A DNA stretch of 64,000 bases, from positions 946,303-1,010,302 of the forward strand of contig NZ_LN999828.1 of assembly GCF_001517625.2 (NCBI RefSeq), written 5' to 3'. A program made the translations under genes and the position numbers. The notes below the pieces were generated by a model. The model did no database searches, was not told where the DNA came from, and was given only the letters and a program-made list of their open reading frames with translations. Source of the DNA: Clostridium sp. AT4 (GTDB lineage Bacteria > Bacillota > Clostridia > Lachnospirales > Lachnospiraceae). Below, one piece after another: positions 55,618 through 64,000 of the stretch (position 1 is its first letter; each line of letters opens with the position of its first letter).

Positions 55618-57282
55618 ATGCTTGAGCATAAGGATTATTTATCCAGCCTGAATAAGGCTAGGAGGAAGCGCAGCCAGAAGCCGGATCCCAGGCTGTGGAT
55701 TCTGATCCTGGCAGCTGTCCTGGCTGTGGGAGCTATTATTTTTGCGGTGAAATATATGAAAAAGCCGGAATCTGGGGAAATGGCGGTTCGGTCGATGGGT
55801 GAGCAGCTCCAGACGGGAGAGCCGCAGACAGACCCGGCAGCGGCTGTGGCTGCAGAGAGCGATGAAGAGACACAGTGGGAACAGCAGGTGGAGGAAGCTG
55901 TGGGCCGTTTTGCCAATCTGGGTCTGATCCAGGTGTCGGGCTATGTAAATATCCGTGAGACTCCGGGAACAGACGGTACGGTTTTAGGTACTATCGCAGA
56001 CGGAGGCGGATGCGAGGTTCTGGGAACAGAGGGCGAATGGACAAAGATACAGTCAGGAGGTTTAGAGGGCTATGTGAGCAGCCAGTATCTTGTAACCGGC
56101 CAGGAGGCAAAAAATCTGGCGGAAAAATATGTAAAGCTCAGAGCTGTGATTACTATGGAGACAGAAGGCGAAAAACTGCGGGTGCGGGAAACTCCGGACG
56201 ATTCCACCAGCGACAATGTCATAGGAGCCGTATCAGACGGGGAAAGTTTTGAGGTGCTTAGCCAAGAGGACGGATGGATCCAGATTAAGGACGGATATAT
56301 TTCCGATCAGTTTGCCCAGGTAAGCTATGCTCTGGAGGAAGGACGCAAACTGGATGAAAAAACAAAGGCCATTAATCAGTATGAAAATCTGGTGATGTCC
56401 AAGGTGAACGGTTATCTGAATGTGCGCAGTTCACCGGAGGATAAAGGAAATGCCAATATTATCGGAAAGATGACCAGCAAGGCGGGAGGAGAGATCCTGG
56501 AAACTCTGGACGGCTGGTATAAGGTGAAATCCGGCCCTATCGTAGGTTATATTTCCTCTGATCCCCAGTACACAGCTACGGGCAGGGAGGCAAAGGATAT
56601 TGCCCTTCAGACCGCATCCCTGAAAGCGGTGATCAGTACGGATGTGTTAAACGTCCGCACAGAACCCAGTACGGACGCCAAGATCTGGACCCAGATCGTA
56701 AAGGATGAAAAATATCCTGTGATCGACGATCCTGAAACGCCGGACGGCTGGCTGAAGATCGATCTTGATTCCGTGGATGAAGAAGATGGGGGTGTATCAG
56801 ACGGAGCCTATATTTCTACAAGAGATAATAATGTGGAAGTCCGTTATGTGATCAATGAGGCTATTAAGTTTAAACCTGCTGAAAGCGGCTCCGGAGGTTC
56901 AGGAAGCTCAGGCTCCGGTTCACGCCGCTCTCAGATAGTGAACTATGCGATTCAGTTTGTGGGAAATCCTTATGTCTGGGGCGGTACCAGCCTGACAAAC
57001 GGCGTAGACTGCTCCGGCTTTACCATGAAGGTAATGCAGAAATTCGGAGTATCGCTTCCTCACTATTCCGGCTCGCAGGCCAAAATGGGAAAGAAGGTCA
57101 CTTCTGGAAATATGAAGCCGGGCGATCTGATATTCTATGCAGGCAGCAATGGCCGTATCAACCATGTGGCTCTGTATATTGGAAACGGACAGGTGGTTCA
57201 TGCGGCAAGCAGGCGCAGCGGCATCAAGATTTCTACCTGGAATTACCGCTCTCCGGTAGCAATCCGCAACATGCTGGATTAA
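55618..57282 (+). CDS. SH3-repeat / NlpC-P60 cell-wall peptidase
   Basis: The 554-residue protein has a basic start and a membrane helix (about residues 30-47), then four bacterial SH3 repeats (first NIRETPGTDGTVLGTI; second RVRETPDDS; third NVRSSPEDKGNANIIG; fourth NVRTEPSTDAKIW), a Gly/Ser linker and a C-terminal NlpC/P60 domain with Cys in GVDCSGFTMKV, His in NHVALYIGNG and a third polar residue in VVHAAS. Such enzymes cut peptide stems of peptidoglycan outside the cell. The membrane anchor in place of a cleaved signal peptide suggests it stays on the cell surface. Confidence 0.92.
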   Translation: MLEHKDYLSSLNKARRKRSQKPDPRLWILILAAVLAVGAIIFAVKYMKKPESGEMAVRSMGEQLQTGEPQTDPAAAVAAESDEETQWEQQVEEAVGRFANLGLIQVSGYVNIRETPGTDGTVLGTIADGGGCEVLGTEGEWTKIQSGGLEGYVSSQYLVTGQEAKNLAEKYVKLRAVITMETEGEKLRVRETPDDSTSDNVIGAVSDGESFEVLSQEDGWIQIKDGYISDQFAQVSYALEEGRKLDEKTKAINQYENLVMSKVNGYLNVRSSPEDKGNANIIGKMTSKAGGEILETLDGWYKVKSGPIVGYISSDPQYTATGREAKDIALQTASLKAVISTDVLNVRTEPSTDAKIWTQIVKDEKYPVIDDPETPDGWLKIDLDSVDEEDGGVSDGAYISTRDNNVEVRYVINEAIKFKPAESGSGGSGSSGSGSRRSQIVNYAIQFVGNPYVWGGTSLTNGVDCSGFTMKVMQKFGVSLPHYSGSQAKMGKKVTSGNMKPGDLIFYAGSNGRINHVALYIGNGQVVHAASRRSGIKISTWNYRSPVAIRNMLD

Positions 57283-57297
57283 AAGAAAGAAAAAAGG

Positions 57298-57393
57298 AAA
57301 GACTATCCTGAAAGAATATGGGCCGGATGCCTTATATAAGGTATCCCCTATCCCTTTGTGGTAAGGCCCGATTTGGAAAGGATGGTCTTTTTT
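57298..57393 (+). promoter_or_regulatory. Structured leader with terminator-like end ahead of tepA
   Basis: An outer stem pairs 57298-57309 with 57379-57390 (12 bp, one G-T wobble) and is followed by TTTTTT to 57393, three bases before the tepA start codon. Inside are a GGGCC/GGCCC helix (57320-57324 / 57365-57369) and a near-perfect hairpin (57325-57333 / 57338-57346). A second CTATCC copy at 57348-57353 could replace the outer left arm, giving a rival fold. The outer right arm contains the likely tepA ribosome site (AAAGGATGG). The design resembles an attenuator or riboswitch, but I cannot match it to a known class. Confidence 0.5.
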
Positions 57394-57395
57394 AT

Positions 57396-58109
57396 ATGAA
57401 CAGACAGGAAGAACGGCAGACAGAGCAGGAAATCCGTGAAAAAGAGGACAGGGAGTTAAAAGAGTATGGCCAGATGACCCTGGAAGAAAATGGAAAAAAG
57501 AGAAAAATTCATCTGCTCTCTATTATAGGAGAGGTGGAAGGACACGAAAACAGCCCCGGTTCTTCCAAAAGCACCCGATACGATCATGTGCTTCCCAGAC
57601 TGGCCCAGATTGAAGATGACGACAGCATTGACGGAATGCTGGTTCTTTTAAATACATCGGGAGGAGACGTGGATGCGGGACTGGCCATCGCTGAGATGAT
57701 CGCATCTATGAGCATTCCGGTAGTATCGCTGGTTTTGGGAGGCAGCCATTCCATTGGCGTACCATTGGCCGTATCCTCCTGCTATTCCTTCATTGTACCT
57801 TCAGGGACCATGATGGTTCATCCGGTGCGCATGACGGGCATGGTGATCGGCACTGAGCGGACCTATGACTATTTTCAGATGATACAGGATCGTATCTTAA
57901 CCTTTGTATCGGAGCATTCCGCCATTGCCTATGACAAGCTCCATGACCTGATGCACAATACAGAGATGCTTACCAGGGATCTAGGGACCGTTCTTGTGGG
58001 AAAAGAGGCAGTAGACGTGGGGCTGATCGATGCAGTCGGCGGGATAAAGGAGGCATTAGCGAAACTGTATGAGATGATCGACGAGAGAAAAAATCTCGCA
58101 AAACAGTAG
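57396..58109 (+). CDS. tepA: TepA-like ClpP-family serine protease
   Basis: TepA (translocation-enhancing protein) is a ClpP-fold protease, known in Bacillus for helping protein export and for digesting signal peptides or small acid-soluble proteins. The 237-residue protein shows IDGMLVLLNTSGGDVDAGLAIAEMI, the serine region GGSHSIGVPLAVSS, and the histidine region GTMMVHPVRMTG. ATG 57396 was chosen because upstream in-frame sequence lies within the folded leader. The N-terminal 45 residues are highly charged. It precedes a dipeptidase and ftsK, an order frequent in Clostridia (tepA-ftsK). Confidence 0.85.
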   Translation: MNRQEERQTEQEIREKEDRELKEYGQMTLEENGKKRKIHLLSIIGEVEGHENSPGSSKSTRYDHVLPRLAQIEDDDSIDGMLVLLNTSGGDVDAGLAIAEMIASMSIPVVSLVLGGSHSIGVPLAVSSCYSFIVPSGTMMVHPVRMTGMVIGTERTYDYFQMIQDRILTFVSEHSAIAYDKLHDLMHNTEMLTRDLGTVLVGKEAVDVGLIDAVGGIKEALAKLYEMIDERKNLAKQ

Positions 58110-58166
58110 AAGAAAGAGCAGAAGTATCGTATGATATACACATAAGATAAGACAGGGGGAACAGCC

Positions 58167-59105
58167 ATGAAGTATTTTGACCTTCACTGCGATACCATTG
58201 AAGAATTGAAAAAACGCGGGGAGAATTTTTTAAACAGCACCACTCAGTTTACCATACAGGATCAGGAACGGTTTGAGGCGGCTGTCCAGTGTATGGCCGT
58301 CTGGGTACCGGATTCCATTCGGGGAAGAGCGGCAGTAGAATTTACAGACAGCCATCTGGCCTATCTGGAAACGCTTGTGGAAATGATCCCGGAACGGGCA
58401 GTCCTGGCAGATTCCGCTTCTGAGCTGCAGAAAGGGGTAGAGGAAGGAAAATGGGTATTTATCCGGACTATAGAAGGGGGAGCAGCCCTGGGAGGAGATC
58501 TGGAAAAGATTGTCCATTTTGCCAAAAAGAAGATTAAGATGATGACCCTTACCTGGAATGGGGAAAATGAGCTGGGAAGCGGCTGTGCCGGAACCGGAGG
58601 ACTTACGGGATTTGGAAAAGAGGCCGTGAAGCTTATGGAAGAAAATGGAATCATTGTGGATTGCTCCCATTTAAACGATGCAGGCTTTGAGGATCTTTTG
58701 AACATAACGAAAAGGCCATTTGTTGCCTCCCATTCCAACCTGCGTTCCTGCTGTGAGGTGCCAAGAAATTTAAGAGAGGATCAGTTTGTTGAGCTTGTAC
58801 GCCGGGGCGGCCTCTGCGGCATCAATTTATATTCCCGTTTCCTTTCTGTTCCGGATCAGAAGGGAGAGAGGGAGCGCGAACTGCTGTTTCGCCATATATA
58901 CAGGATGCTGGAGCTGGGAGGAGAGGACTGTATCGCCTGGGGAACAGATCTGGACGGACAGATCACCTGCGACCCTTCCCTTGGCTCGCCGTTTGGAGCG
59001 GCTTCCTTTGGAACATATCTTGCGGAGCGGGGGATTCCCGAAGGGGCTGTGAAAAAATTCTGCTTTGAAAATGCGTACCGTTTTTTCCAATCTTATATGC
59101 GGTAA
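58167..59105 (+). CDS. Membrane dipeptidase family (M19) zinc peptidase
   Basis: The 312-residue metallopeptidase has the renal-dipeptidase fold: zinc ligands in FDLHCDT (HxD), bridging Glu in IRTIEGG, His in IIVDCSHLN and in FVASHSN, and the Asp in WGTDLDG. The loop LTWNGENELGSG is typical of bacterial M19 enzymes. There is no signal peptide, so it cleaves dipeptides in the cytoplasm. GGGGGAAC precedes the ATG. It sits between tepA and ftsK; a role in finishing peptide breakdown started by TepA is possible. Confidence 0.9.
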   Translation: MKYFDLHCDTIEELKKRGENFLNSTTQFTIQDQERFEAAVQCMAVWVPDSIRGRAAVEFTDSHLAYLETLVEMIPERAVLADSASELQKGVEEGKWVFIRTIEGGAALGGDLEKIVHFAKKKIKMMTLTWNGENELGSGCAGTGGLTGFGKEAVKLMEENGIIVDCSHLNDAGFEDLLNITKRPFVASHSNLRSCCEVPRNLREDQFVELVRRGGLCGINLYSRFLSVPDQKGERERELLFRHIYRMLELGGEDCIAWGTDLDGQITCDPSLGSPFGAASFGTYLAERGIPEGAVKKFCFENAYRFFQSYMR

Positions 59106-59114
59106 AAAACTGCG

Positions 59115-59143
59115 TTGCAATTCCCATTAAATTTTTGTATACT
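59115..59143 (+). promoter_or_regulatory. Promoter of ftsK
   Basis: TTGCAA at 59115-59120 and TATACT at 59138-59143 are 17 bases apart; the coding start is 57 bases past the -10 box. Confidence 0.65.
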
Positions 59144-59199
59144 ATAAGTAATGTAAGTCAAGACTTAATATAGGAACGAGGAATGGGAGGCTTGTATTT

Positions 59200-62100
59200 G
59201 TGTCTGATGCAGTAAAGAAACAGCAGGGCAGCGCCAGAAAACCGGGGAGGCCCAAGGGAAGTACGACAAAAAAGAACACGGGGACAACTACTGCAAAGAG
59301 GCAGAGCAGCACATCCAGAGATAAAAGCCGGCCAAGACGCCCGGCTTATGAGGAAGAAGAGGATATGGGATTTATGAGAGCAGAAGTGATCATCATCTGC
59401 TCTTTTGCTGTGGCAATCCTTTTGTTTTTAAGCAATTTCCGCTTATGCGGAGTGTTTGGAGATGTGCTGCGCAGCGTGCAGCTGGGACTTTTTGGCATGA
59501 TCGGCTATCTTCTTCCTATCATGCTTTTTGTGGGAACCTGTTTTCACCTGTCCAATCAGGGGAATATCCACGCAGCAGTGAAACTGGCTGCAGTCATAGG
59601 AGTGTTTTTCACGCTCTGCGGCCTGCTCCAGCTGATGTTTGGAAAGGCGCCTGAGGGCGCTTCCCTGATGGAGTATTATACGGTATCCTCTGTGAATGGA
59701 GCAGGAGGCGGGCTGGTCGGCGGAGCATTATCCGGCCTTTTGAGCTTCCTTCTGGGACGGGCCGGAGCATATCTGGTACTGGTGGTGCTCCTTATCATCT
59801 GTATGGTATGTATTACGGGAAAATCCTTTGTATCCTTTGTACAGCAGGGAAGTGACCGGGCCTATCAGTATGCAAGGGAGGATATGGACCGCAGGAGAGA
59901 ACTCCATGCTCAGAGAGCAGAAGAAAGACGTCTTCTTAAGGAGGAGCAGCGTGTCCGCGGTGTGAATCTGGAGGCGACTGCTCTGGGGGGAAGAGGGGAT
60001 CGGACAGAGGAATTTTATGAGGAAGAAGGCCTTGCAGAGGATGCATTTGAACGGGAATTTGGAGCGGATCCTGTAAGAAAGGGTGAGCCTGCAGAAAATG
60101 AGGCGTCTCCAGCAGATGAATTTCGCGGAAGGATCCAGCTTCCCAGAAACTATGACACAGCAGGCACTGTGGGAGCTAGACAGGAAAGGACGGAAGGAGA
60201 AGCGGGACGTCTGGCCAGAGAGCTGGAAGACCGTGAGAAAACATCCGAAGCCAGAAGAGAATGCAAAAATGAACCGACGCCTCAGAGCCGGACAGAACAG
60301 GGAGACTGCGGGGGAGCAGAGGAAGAAGAGCCGATATATGAAACGATCCGGGTTCAGAGAGACAGGAGAACTCTGGATGAGCTGGATATGGGTGTAGGCG
60401 CTCCAAGACCGGTAAGCTTTGAAGAGGATATAAGTGGATTACAGGAAACAGTTTACCGGCAGGAACCTGTATCTGCCCCCGCGCCGGCAAGGGAGCCGGA
60501 GAAGCAGGAGAGAGATGAAATGCCGGAGCAAAAGGCTGTACATATTGCTCCCTGGGATACAGAACCTGAAGAGGAAACCATCCATCTGGATGAAGGTTCA
60601 GAGGAGCCGGACTGTGACGGAACCTCTCCCTGGGATCCGGATCCAGACAGCAGCCCCACTTCTGCGCCAAAGCCATTCGAAGCGGTACAGCCGTCTATGA
60701 TGGCCGCTCCCGATACTCTGTATCAGCCGGAAGGCACAAAACGTGTTGTCACTGCCTCCGGAAAGATCATCGAAACGGAAACGGATCTTCTTCAGAAAAA
60801 ACTGGAAAAGAAACGGGAGGCGGCAGAGGTTCAGGCAGCAGAGGTTTCGGTGGCTCAGGAGATCCATAAAAAGATAGAGGAAAAAAAGGAATATGTATTC
60901 CCTCCTACGGATCTGCTGAAAAAGCCTGTGCATAATGCCGCTTTTTCTGAAAATGAATTTAAGGCCACAGCGATCAAGCTTCAGCAGACCCTTCATAATT
61001 TCGGTGTAGGCGTTACTGTGACGAATATCAGCTGCGGTCCTTCTGTTACCCGTTATGAACTCCTTCCGGAACAGGGCGTAAAGGTCAGCAAGATCGTTTC
61101 TTTGACTGATGATATCAAGCTGAGTCTTGCAGCGGCAGATATCCGGATCGAGGCTCCGATTCCCGGCAAATCCGCAGTGGGGATCGAGGTGCCTAATAAG
61201 GAAAATAACATTGTTTATCTGCGTGAGCTTTTTGAATCCGAAGCCTTCCGCCGCCACAAGTCCCGTCTGGCTTTTGCTGTGGGAAAGGATATCGGCGGTC
61301 AGGTGGTTGTTACGGATATCGCAAAGATGCCTCATCTTCTGATCGCAGGCGCTACTGGATCCGGTAAGTCCGTCTGTATCAATACATTGATCATGAGTAT
61401 TATTTACAAGGCGGATCCGGCCGATGTGAAGCTGATCATGGTAGATCCCAAGGTGGTAGAGCTGAGCGTCTACAACGGAATCCCCCATCTGCTGATCCCG
61501 GTCGTGACCGATCCGAAGAAAGCATCCGGGGCGTTAAACTGGGCGGTGGCTGAGATGACAGACCGGTATAAGAAGTTTGCCGAGTGCAATGTCCGGGATT
61601 TAAAGGGCTACAATGAACGGGTTGCGAAATTAGATGATATCGATGATGACAAAAAGCCAAAGAAGCTGCCCCAGATTGTGATCATTATCGACGAGCTGGC
61701 CGATCTTATGATGGTGGCTCCGGGAGAGGTGGAGGATTCCATCTGCCGTCTGGCCCAGCTGGCCCGTGCAGCAGGCATCCATCTGGTAATTGCAACCCAG
61801 AGACCGTCCGTCAATGTTATCACCGGACTGATCAAGGCAAACGTGCCTTCCAGAATTGCATTTTCCGTGTCCTCAGGTGTAGATTCCAGAACGATTATCG
61901 ACATGAACGGTGCAGAAAAGCTCCTTGGAAAGGGCGATATGCTCTTTTATCCCGCAGGTTTTCCAAAACCCCAGCGTGTACAGGGCGCTTTTATATCGGA
62001 TGAGGAGGTCAGCCGCGTGGTAGAATTTCTTACCGAGCAGGGTATGGTGGCAGAGTACAGCCAGGAAGTGGTAAATAAAGTTGCATCTCCTTCCATGGAT

Positions 62101-62343
62101 GGAGGAAGCTCAGGGGCAGACCGGGATGAACTGTTTGCACAGGCCGGAGCCTTCATTATTGAAAAGGACAAGGCTTCCATCGGTATGCTCCAGCGGGCCT
62201 TTAAGATCGGATTTAACCGCGCGGCCCGGATCATGGATCAGCTGGCAGAGGCAGGAGTTGTGGGCGAAGAGGAGGGCACAAAACCCAGAAAGATCCTTAT
62301 GAGTCCGGAACAGTTTGAGGAAATGATGGAACAGGGGTATTAA
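59200..62343 (+). CDS. ftsK: DNA translocase FtsK/SpoIIIE
   Basis: This 1047-residue membrane-bound motor pumps DNA through the division or sporulation septum. A basic start ([21 protein letters not shown]) is followed by four membrane helices (about residues 60-210), an unusually long, charged linker (about 215-570), and the motor: Walker [14 protein letters not shown], Walker [14 protein letters not shown], the [24 protein letters not shown] block and a C-terminal gamma winged helix ([24 protein letters not shown]) that reads polar DNA sites. Start is GTG 59200, nine bases after GGGAGG. In spore formers the same protein type acts as SpoIIIE. Confidence 0.95.
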   Translation: MSDAVKKQQGSARKPGRPKGSTTKKNTGTTTAKRQSSTSRDKSRPRRPAYEEEEDMGFMRAEVIIICSFAVAILLFLSNFRLCGVFGDVLRSVQLGLFGMIGYLLPIMLFVGTCFHLSNQGNIHAAVKLAAVIGVFFTLCGLLQLMFGKAPEGASLMEYYTVSSVNGAGGGLVGGALSGLLSFLLGRAGAYLVLVVLLIICMVCITGKSFVSFVQQGSDRAYQYAREDMDRRRELHAQRAEERRLLKEEQRVRGVNLEATALGGRGDRTEEFYEEEGLAEDAFEREFGADPVRKGEPAENEASPADEFRGRIQLPRNYDTAGTVGARQERTEGEAGRLARELEDREKTSEARRECKNEPTPQSRTEQGDCGGAEEEEPIYETIRVQRDRRTLDELDMGVGAPRPVSFEEDISGLQETVYRQEPVSAPAPAREPEKQERDEMPEQKAVHIAPWDTEPEEETIHLDEGSEEPDCDGTSPWDPDPDSSPTSAPKPFEAVQPSMMAAPDTLYQPEGTKRVVTASGKIIETETDLLQKKLEKKREAAEVQAAEVSVAQEIHKKIEEKKEYVFPPTDLLKKPVHNAAFSENEFKATAIKLQQTLHNFGVGVTVTNISCGPSVTRYELLPEQGVKVSKIVSLTDDIKLSLAAADIRIEAPIPGKSAVGIEVPNKENNIVYLRELFESEAFRRHKSRLAFAVGKDIGGQVVVTDIAKMPHLLIAGATGSGKSVCINTLIMSIIYKADPADVKLIMVDPKVVELSVYNGIPHLLIPVVTDPKKASGALNWAVAEMTDRYKKFAECNVRDLKGYNERVAKLDDIDDDKKPKKLPQIVIIIDELADLMMVAPGEVEDSICRLAQLARAAGIHLVIATQRPSVNVITGLIKANVPSRIAFSVSSGVDSRTIIDMNGAEKLLGKGDMLFYPAGFPKPQRVQGAFISDEEVSRVVEFLTEQGMVAEYSQEVVNKVASPSMDGGSSGADRDELFAQAGAFIIEKDKASIGMLQRAFKIGFNRAARIMDQLAEAGVVGEEEGTKPRKILMSPEQFEEMMEQGY

Positions 62344-62464
62344 AATGCATCAGGAGTCCAAAGGAGAATCCCAATGACTCCGGGCATAAAATATAAATTA
62401 CCAGGCACCGGCAGGAGAAGGACATAACCTGATCGGGACGCCGAAAAAGAGGAGGATCAGCCAA

Positions 62465-64000
62465 ATGAAATCAGATATTGAGATCGCACAGGAAGCTGCA
62501 ATGATACCGGTAAAAGAGGTGGCCGCCAGATATGGAATCAAAGAGGACGATCTGGAACTGTATGGAAAATATAAGGCCAAGCTGACCGATGAGCTATGGA
62601 ATCAGATCAAGGACCGTCCGGATGGTAAACTGGTGCTGGTGACGGCTATCAATCCCACACCGGCAGGAGAGGGAAAGACAACTGTGACAGTAGGCTTGGG
62701 AGAAGCATTTGGAAGAATGGGAAAAAATTCCATTATAGCGCTGAGAGAGCCGTCCCTTGGCCCCTGCTTTGGCATCAAGGGAGGAGCTGCTGGAGGCGGC
62801 TATGCCCAGGTTGTGCCTATGGAGGATTTAAATCTGCATTTTACAGGTGATTTCCATGCCATTACCTCTGCCAATAACCTTCTGGCAGCTCTTCTTGATA
62901 ACCATATCCAGCAGGGAAATTCCCTCGGCATTGATCCAAGACAGATTTTATGGAAGCGGTGCGAAGATATGAATGACCGTGCGCTGCGCAATATTGTGAT
63001 CGGTCTGGGTGCAAAGGCCGACGGCATGGTAAGAGAGGATCATTTTGTCATTACCGTAGCATCCGAGATCATGGCAATCCTCTGTCTGGCCGATGATATG
63101 AAGGATTTAAAGGAGCGCCTGTCACGCATTATCGTTGCATATAATTTTGCAGGCGAGCCGGTGACTGCGGGAGATCTTCATGCCACCGGAGCCATGGCGG
63201 CTCTTTTAAAGGATGCTTTAAAGCCGAACCTGATCCAGACCTTGGAGCATACAGGCGCGTTGGTTCATGGCGGCCCCTTTGCAAATATCGCACACGGCTG
63301 CAACAGTGTAAGAGCCACAAAGACAGCTCTTAAGCTCTGCGATATTGTTGTTACGGAAGCAGGCTTTGGCGCGGATCTGGGCGCTGAGAAGTTTATGGAT
63401 ATCAAGTGCCGCAAAGCAGGCTTAAAGCCGGATGCGGTTGTTTTGGTAGCCACCGTCCGGGCTTTAAAGTATAATGGCGGTGTCCCGAAGGATCAGCTTT
63501 CCGTAGAAAATCTGGAAGCTTTAAAGAAGGGCATTGTAAATCTGGAAAAACATATTGAAAACATCCAGAAGTTTGGCGTTCCGGTTATAGTTACCCTTAA
63601 TTCTTTCATAAGCGATACAGAAGCAGAGTATGCTTATATTAAGCATTTCTGTGAGGAAAGAGGCTGTGAATTTGCTCTGGCTGAGGTCTGGGCAAAAGGC
63701 GGCGAGGGCGGGCTTCCCCTGGCAGAAAAGGTATTAAACACATTGGAAAACCGTCCCACTGATTTCCATGTGCTCTATGAGAATGAAGCTTCCTTAAAGG
63801 ATAAGATCGGAACCATTGCTTCCCAGATATACGGAGCGGACGGCGTGACATACACTCCGGCAGCTTTAAAGGCGTTAAAGCGCATGGAAGAGATGGGCTT
63901 TGGAAATCTTCCCGTATGCATGGCAAAAACCCAGTACTCCCTGTCGGATGATCAGACGAAGCTGGGACGGCCTGCAGGCTTCCAGATCAACGTAAGAGAC
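62465..64000 (+). CDS. fhs: Formate-tetrahydrofolate ligase, N-terminal 512 codons (runs off the window)
   Basis: Fhs makes 10-formyl-tetrahydrofolate from formate, tetrahydrofolate and ATP, in one-carbon metabolism or the methyl branch of acetogenesis. The frame stays open to base 64000. Signatures: P-loop-like [18 protein letters not shown] near residue 65, [54 protein letters not shown] and [13 protein letters not shown]. The family is about 556 residues, so some 45 residues are missing on the right. GAGGAGG lies ten bases before ATG 62465. The 120-base gap from ftsK shows no T-tract terminator and no tetrahydrofolate riboswitch that I can recognise. Confidence 0.96.
   Translation, partial: MKSDIEIAQEAAMIPVKEVAARYGIKEDDLELYGKYKAKLTDELWNQIKDRPDGKLVLVTAINPTPAGEGKTTVTVGLGEAFGRMGKNSIIALREPSLGPCFGIKGGAAGGGYAQVVPMEDLNLHFTGDFHAITSANNLLAALLDNHIQQGNSLGIDPRQILWKRCEDMNDRALRNIVIGLGAKADGMVREDHFVITVASEIMAILCLADDMKDLKERLSRIIVAYNFAGEPVTAGDLHATGAMAALLKDALKPNLIQTLEHTGALVHGGPFANIAHGCNSVRATKTALKLCDIVVTEAGFGADLGAEKFMDIKCRKAGLKPDAVVLVATVRALKYNGGVPKDQLSVENLEALKKGIVNLEKHIENIQKFGVPVIVTLNSFISDTEAEYAYIKHFCEERGCEFALAEVWAKGGEGGLPLAEKVLNTLENRPTDFHVLYENEASLKDKIGTIASQIYGADGVTYTPAALKALKRMEEMGFGNLPVCMAKTQYSLSDDQTKLGRPAGFQINVRD

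Noticed and set aside
60598-61488. 296-residue open frame on the minus strand
   Set aside because: Antisense to the ftsK linker and motor region; no motif or ribosome site.
62344-62464. Possible tetrahydrofolate riboswitch or terminator between ftsK and fhs
   Set aside because: Only a 6-bp GGAGTC/GACTCC stem without a T-tract is visible, and the conserved folate-riboswitch core was not recognised.

Overview
The window looks like chromosomal core sequence from a spore-forming, Gram-positive anaerobe of the Clostridia, most likely Lachnospiraceae (inference). The support is a spoIIA/spoVA sporulation block, strong AGGAGG ribosome sites, a Gram-positive style polysaccharide-use locus run by an AraC-type membrane sensor, cdaA/cdaR, tepA, a start of fhs, and no respiratory genes. 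Nearly all ORFs are tightly packed. No rRNA, tRNA, CRISPR or intact transposon was seen.

Layout. 1-4125: end of spoIIAB, sigF, then a textbook sigma-G type promoter, an unrecognised 51-residue membrane protein, spoVAA, spoVAB, spoVAC and an enolase read as one unit; spoVAD and spoVAE do not follow. 4120-17530: a carbohydrate locus, with a divergent membrane-bound AraC regulator, an ABC sugar importer (binding protein and two permeases), a GH43 enzyme, a second GH43 fused to ankyrin repeats, an SGNH acetylesterase, an ABC exporter-type protein, a YesL protein and an alpha/beta hydrolase. Several genes overlap, so this is probably one operon for taking up and breaking down an acetylated arabinose/xylose-containing glycan inside the cell. 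17572-29228: cyclic-di-GMP enzymes (two very large GGDEF/EAL proteins, the second cut by an in-frame TAG), an amino-acid permease, a decayed phospholipase-D gene that lost both catalytic motifs, and a membrane glycosyltransferase.

29341-36357: two unknown membrane proteins, the c-di-AMP cyclase cdaA and its partner cdaR, HPr and enzyme I of the PTS, and a polysaccharide polymerase-like membrane protein whose start overlaps the ptsI stop. A 205-bp imperfect palindrome lies at 36419-36623. 36740-43704: an O-acetylhomoserine sulfhydrylase, then a purine-catabolism operon (three-subunit xanthine dehydrogenase-type hydroxylase and an NCS2 permease) behind a variant guanine-type riboswitch wired as an ON switch. 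43852-52618: cardiolipin synthase, an SLH protein with a MacAB-like ABC system, and a two-component system preceded by six 11-bp phased repeats. 52769-55506: an ABC importer of the TrpXYZ/ABC_sub_bind type. 55618-64000: an SH3/NlpC-P60 cell-wall hydrolase, tepA behind a structured leader, a dipeptidase, ftsK/spoIIIE and the first 512 codons of fhs.

The most rewarding places for a second look are the riboswitch at 38181-38267, the in-frame amber codon at 28026, the forespore-type operon carrying enolase, the phased repeats at 50397-50462, the palindrome at 36419-36623, and the leader of tepA at 57298-57393.
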